Below, one piece after another: positions 20,732 through 21,577 of a DNA stretch of 21,577 bases; within the stretch, counting starts at the first letter, position 1, and every line of letters starts with the position of its first letter. A program made the position numbers and the translations under genes. The notes beneath the pieces are model-generated. The model was not told the DNA's origin and searched no databases. It worked only from the letters and a program-made list of their open reading frames with translations. This DNA is from Elusimicrobiota bacterium (GTDB lineage Bacteria; Elusimicrobiota; Elusimicrobia; Elusimicrobiales; UBA9959), in assembly GCA_030639665.1 (NCBI GenBank), contig DAOWCC010000014.1, positions 1-21,577 on the forward strand, in the 5' to 3' direction.

Positions 20732-21577
20732 ATGAATTATATCCTTATAATTATTATAGTGATATTGCTGGCGGCCTTGGCTTTTTTGCTGAAAAAGCTT
20801 TATTATAATCAAGTTGAAACTCTAAGCAAGATACCCGCAGATAATAAATCCATATTAAAAAGCACTTGGAACAGATTTGACGAACTCTTAACATGCCTTA
20901 CGAATATTCACGATGTGGGCATGATTAATGTAGGGTCTATAAAAAAGCAAGAGTTCTACCAAACAGCTCTGGATAATGCCTGCGACCTTATACAATCAAA
21001 CCGCGGTTCATTGATGATTTACGATGAAGAAAAAAAAGAACTTCGTATCGCGGCCGCGAGAGGAATTTCAAAAGAAGTTATTGATAATACGGTTATAAAA
21101 GCCGGCTCGGGCGTAGCGGGAAGAGCTTTTCAAACCGGAGAAACCATTTTTGTAACGGATCCCAAGCATAATGAACAGTATATAGATTATAAAGGAGCCA
21201 AAGAAGAAAAGGAGCCCTTTATATCAATACCTTTAAAAAGCAATGAAAAAGCTTTTGGAATTCTTAATATTCACCTGGACGGAAAAAATGAATCTTTCAC
21301 CGATTATGATTTAAAATTTTTAAATCTTTTGGCGGGAGAATCCGCCATAACGATGGAAAACATAAAACTTTATGAAAGCATAGAAAGTTTTTATCTTGAA
21401 ATGGTGCAAACTCTTGCCAGAGTCATTGACGCTAAAGATGCTTATACGGGAGATCATGCCGATAGAGCCCGCAGAAAAGCCAGTTCCGTGGCAAAACATC
21501 TTCACATGCCGGAACAGATGATTCGCTATGTTGAATATGCCGCGCTTCTGCATGATATAGGCAAGATAGGCATTGAC
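20732..21577 (+). CDS. GAF-HD-GYP signalling protein, N-terminal part (cut by window edge)
   Basis: The first 282 codons of a longer gene, open to the window edge. Residues 2-20 are a membrane anchor. About 70-215 form a GAF sensor domain (SLMIYDEEKKELRIAAARG, KAGSGVAGRAFQTGETIFV, ISIPLKSNEKAFGILNIHL). From about 225 it enters an HD-GYP domain: DAKDAYTGDHADRARR (His242) and ALLHDIGKIGID (His274, Asp275). HD-GYP proteins hydrolyse cyclic di-GMP; the GYP motif lies beyond the edge. ATG 20732 has no SD; with the putative promoter the mRNA could be nearly leaderless. Confidence 0.88.
   Translation, partial: MNYILIIIIVILLAALAFLLKKLYYNQVETLSKIPADNKSILKSTWNRFDELLTCLTNIHDVGMINVGSIKKQEFYQTALDNACDLIQSNRGSLMIYDEEKKELRIAAARGISKEVIDNTVIKAGSGVAGRAFQTGETIFVTDPKHNEQYIDYKGAKEEKEPFISIPLKSNEKAFGILNIHLDGKNESFTDYDLKFLNLLAGESAITMENIKLYESIESFYLEMVQTLARVIDAKDAYTGDHADRARRKASSVAKHLHMPEQMIRYVEYAALLHDIGKIGID

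Overview
The window is an A+T-rich bacterial segment. Its core is a nearly complete de novo purine operon on the minus strand. In transcription order, right to left, it carries folD, purC, purS, purL, purQ, purF, purD, purE, purM and the start of purN. Dense packing, Shine-Dalgarno (SD) sites, a long-form PurC, a B. subtilis-like Fe-S PurF, DapL-type lysine/peptidoglycan synthesis and a GAF-HD-GYP protein suggest an uncultivated free-living bacterium, perhaps of the Elusimicrobia/Omnitrophica kind. That placement is a guess. purB, purH, purA and purK are not in the window.

Layout from left to right: 5' part of purN (minus, cut by the window edge); secreted class A beta-lactamase-like protein; purM; purE; scpB (methylmalonyl-CoA decarboxylase, the only complete plus-strand gene); purD; purF; a 375-bp gap holding a GC-rich foldable island; a two-gene accessory pair (membrane protein plus Sel1-repeat protein); a repeat-filled gap; purQ; a small GIY-YIG nuclease; purL; a tandem hairpin repeat; a double-length purS; a glycosyltransferase; purC; a truncated acetyltransferase-like fragment; folD; a lysine-rich histone-H1-like protein with its terminator; an alpha/beta hydrolase; dapL; dapB; and, diverging on the plus strand, the start of a GAF-HD-GYP signalling protein.

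The most striking signal is a family of small palindromic-ended elements at 167-284, 5300-5395, 10077-~10160, 10451-10517 and 18486-18611. On the coding strand each has ends CCCTACCACC...GGTGGTAGGG. The left end follows ATGA in the four complete copies; the right end runs into GTGA in four of five (the purN copy has GTGG). Each lies exactly at the start codon of the next gene (purN, purD, purQ, the GIY-YIG gene, the hydrolase). The pattern fits insertion into an ATGA start codon with duplication of TGA. The old ATG then begins a micro-ORF inside the element, while the element's right end gives the gene a new SD (AGGTGG or AGGAGG) and turns its start into GTG. Internal hairpins keep their shape while their sequence changes. 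The GIY-YIG gene lies inside what looks like one such element, which suggests it is the mobile parent of the short copies.

Other points of note: FolD lacks the conserved Gln of the QLPLP motif; PurS appears internally duplicated; the purF SD lies in an 11-bp hairpin; the glycosyltransferase lacks the usual second Glu; and several intergenic regions carry degenerate repeats.
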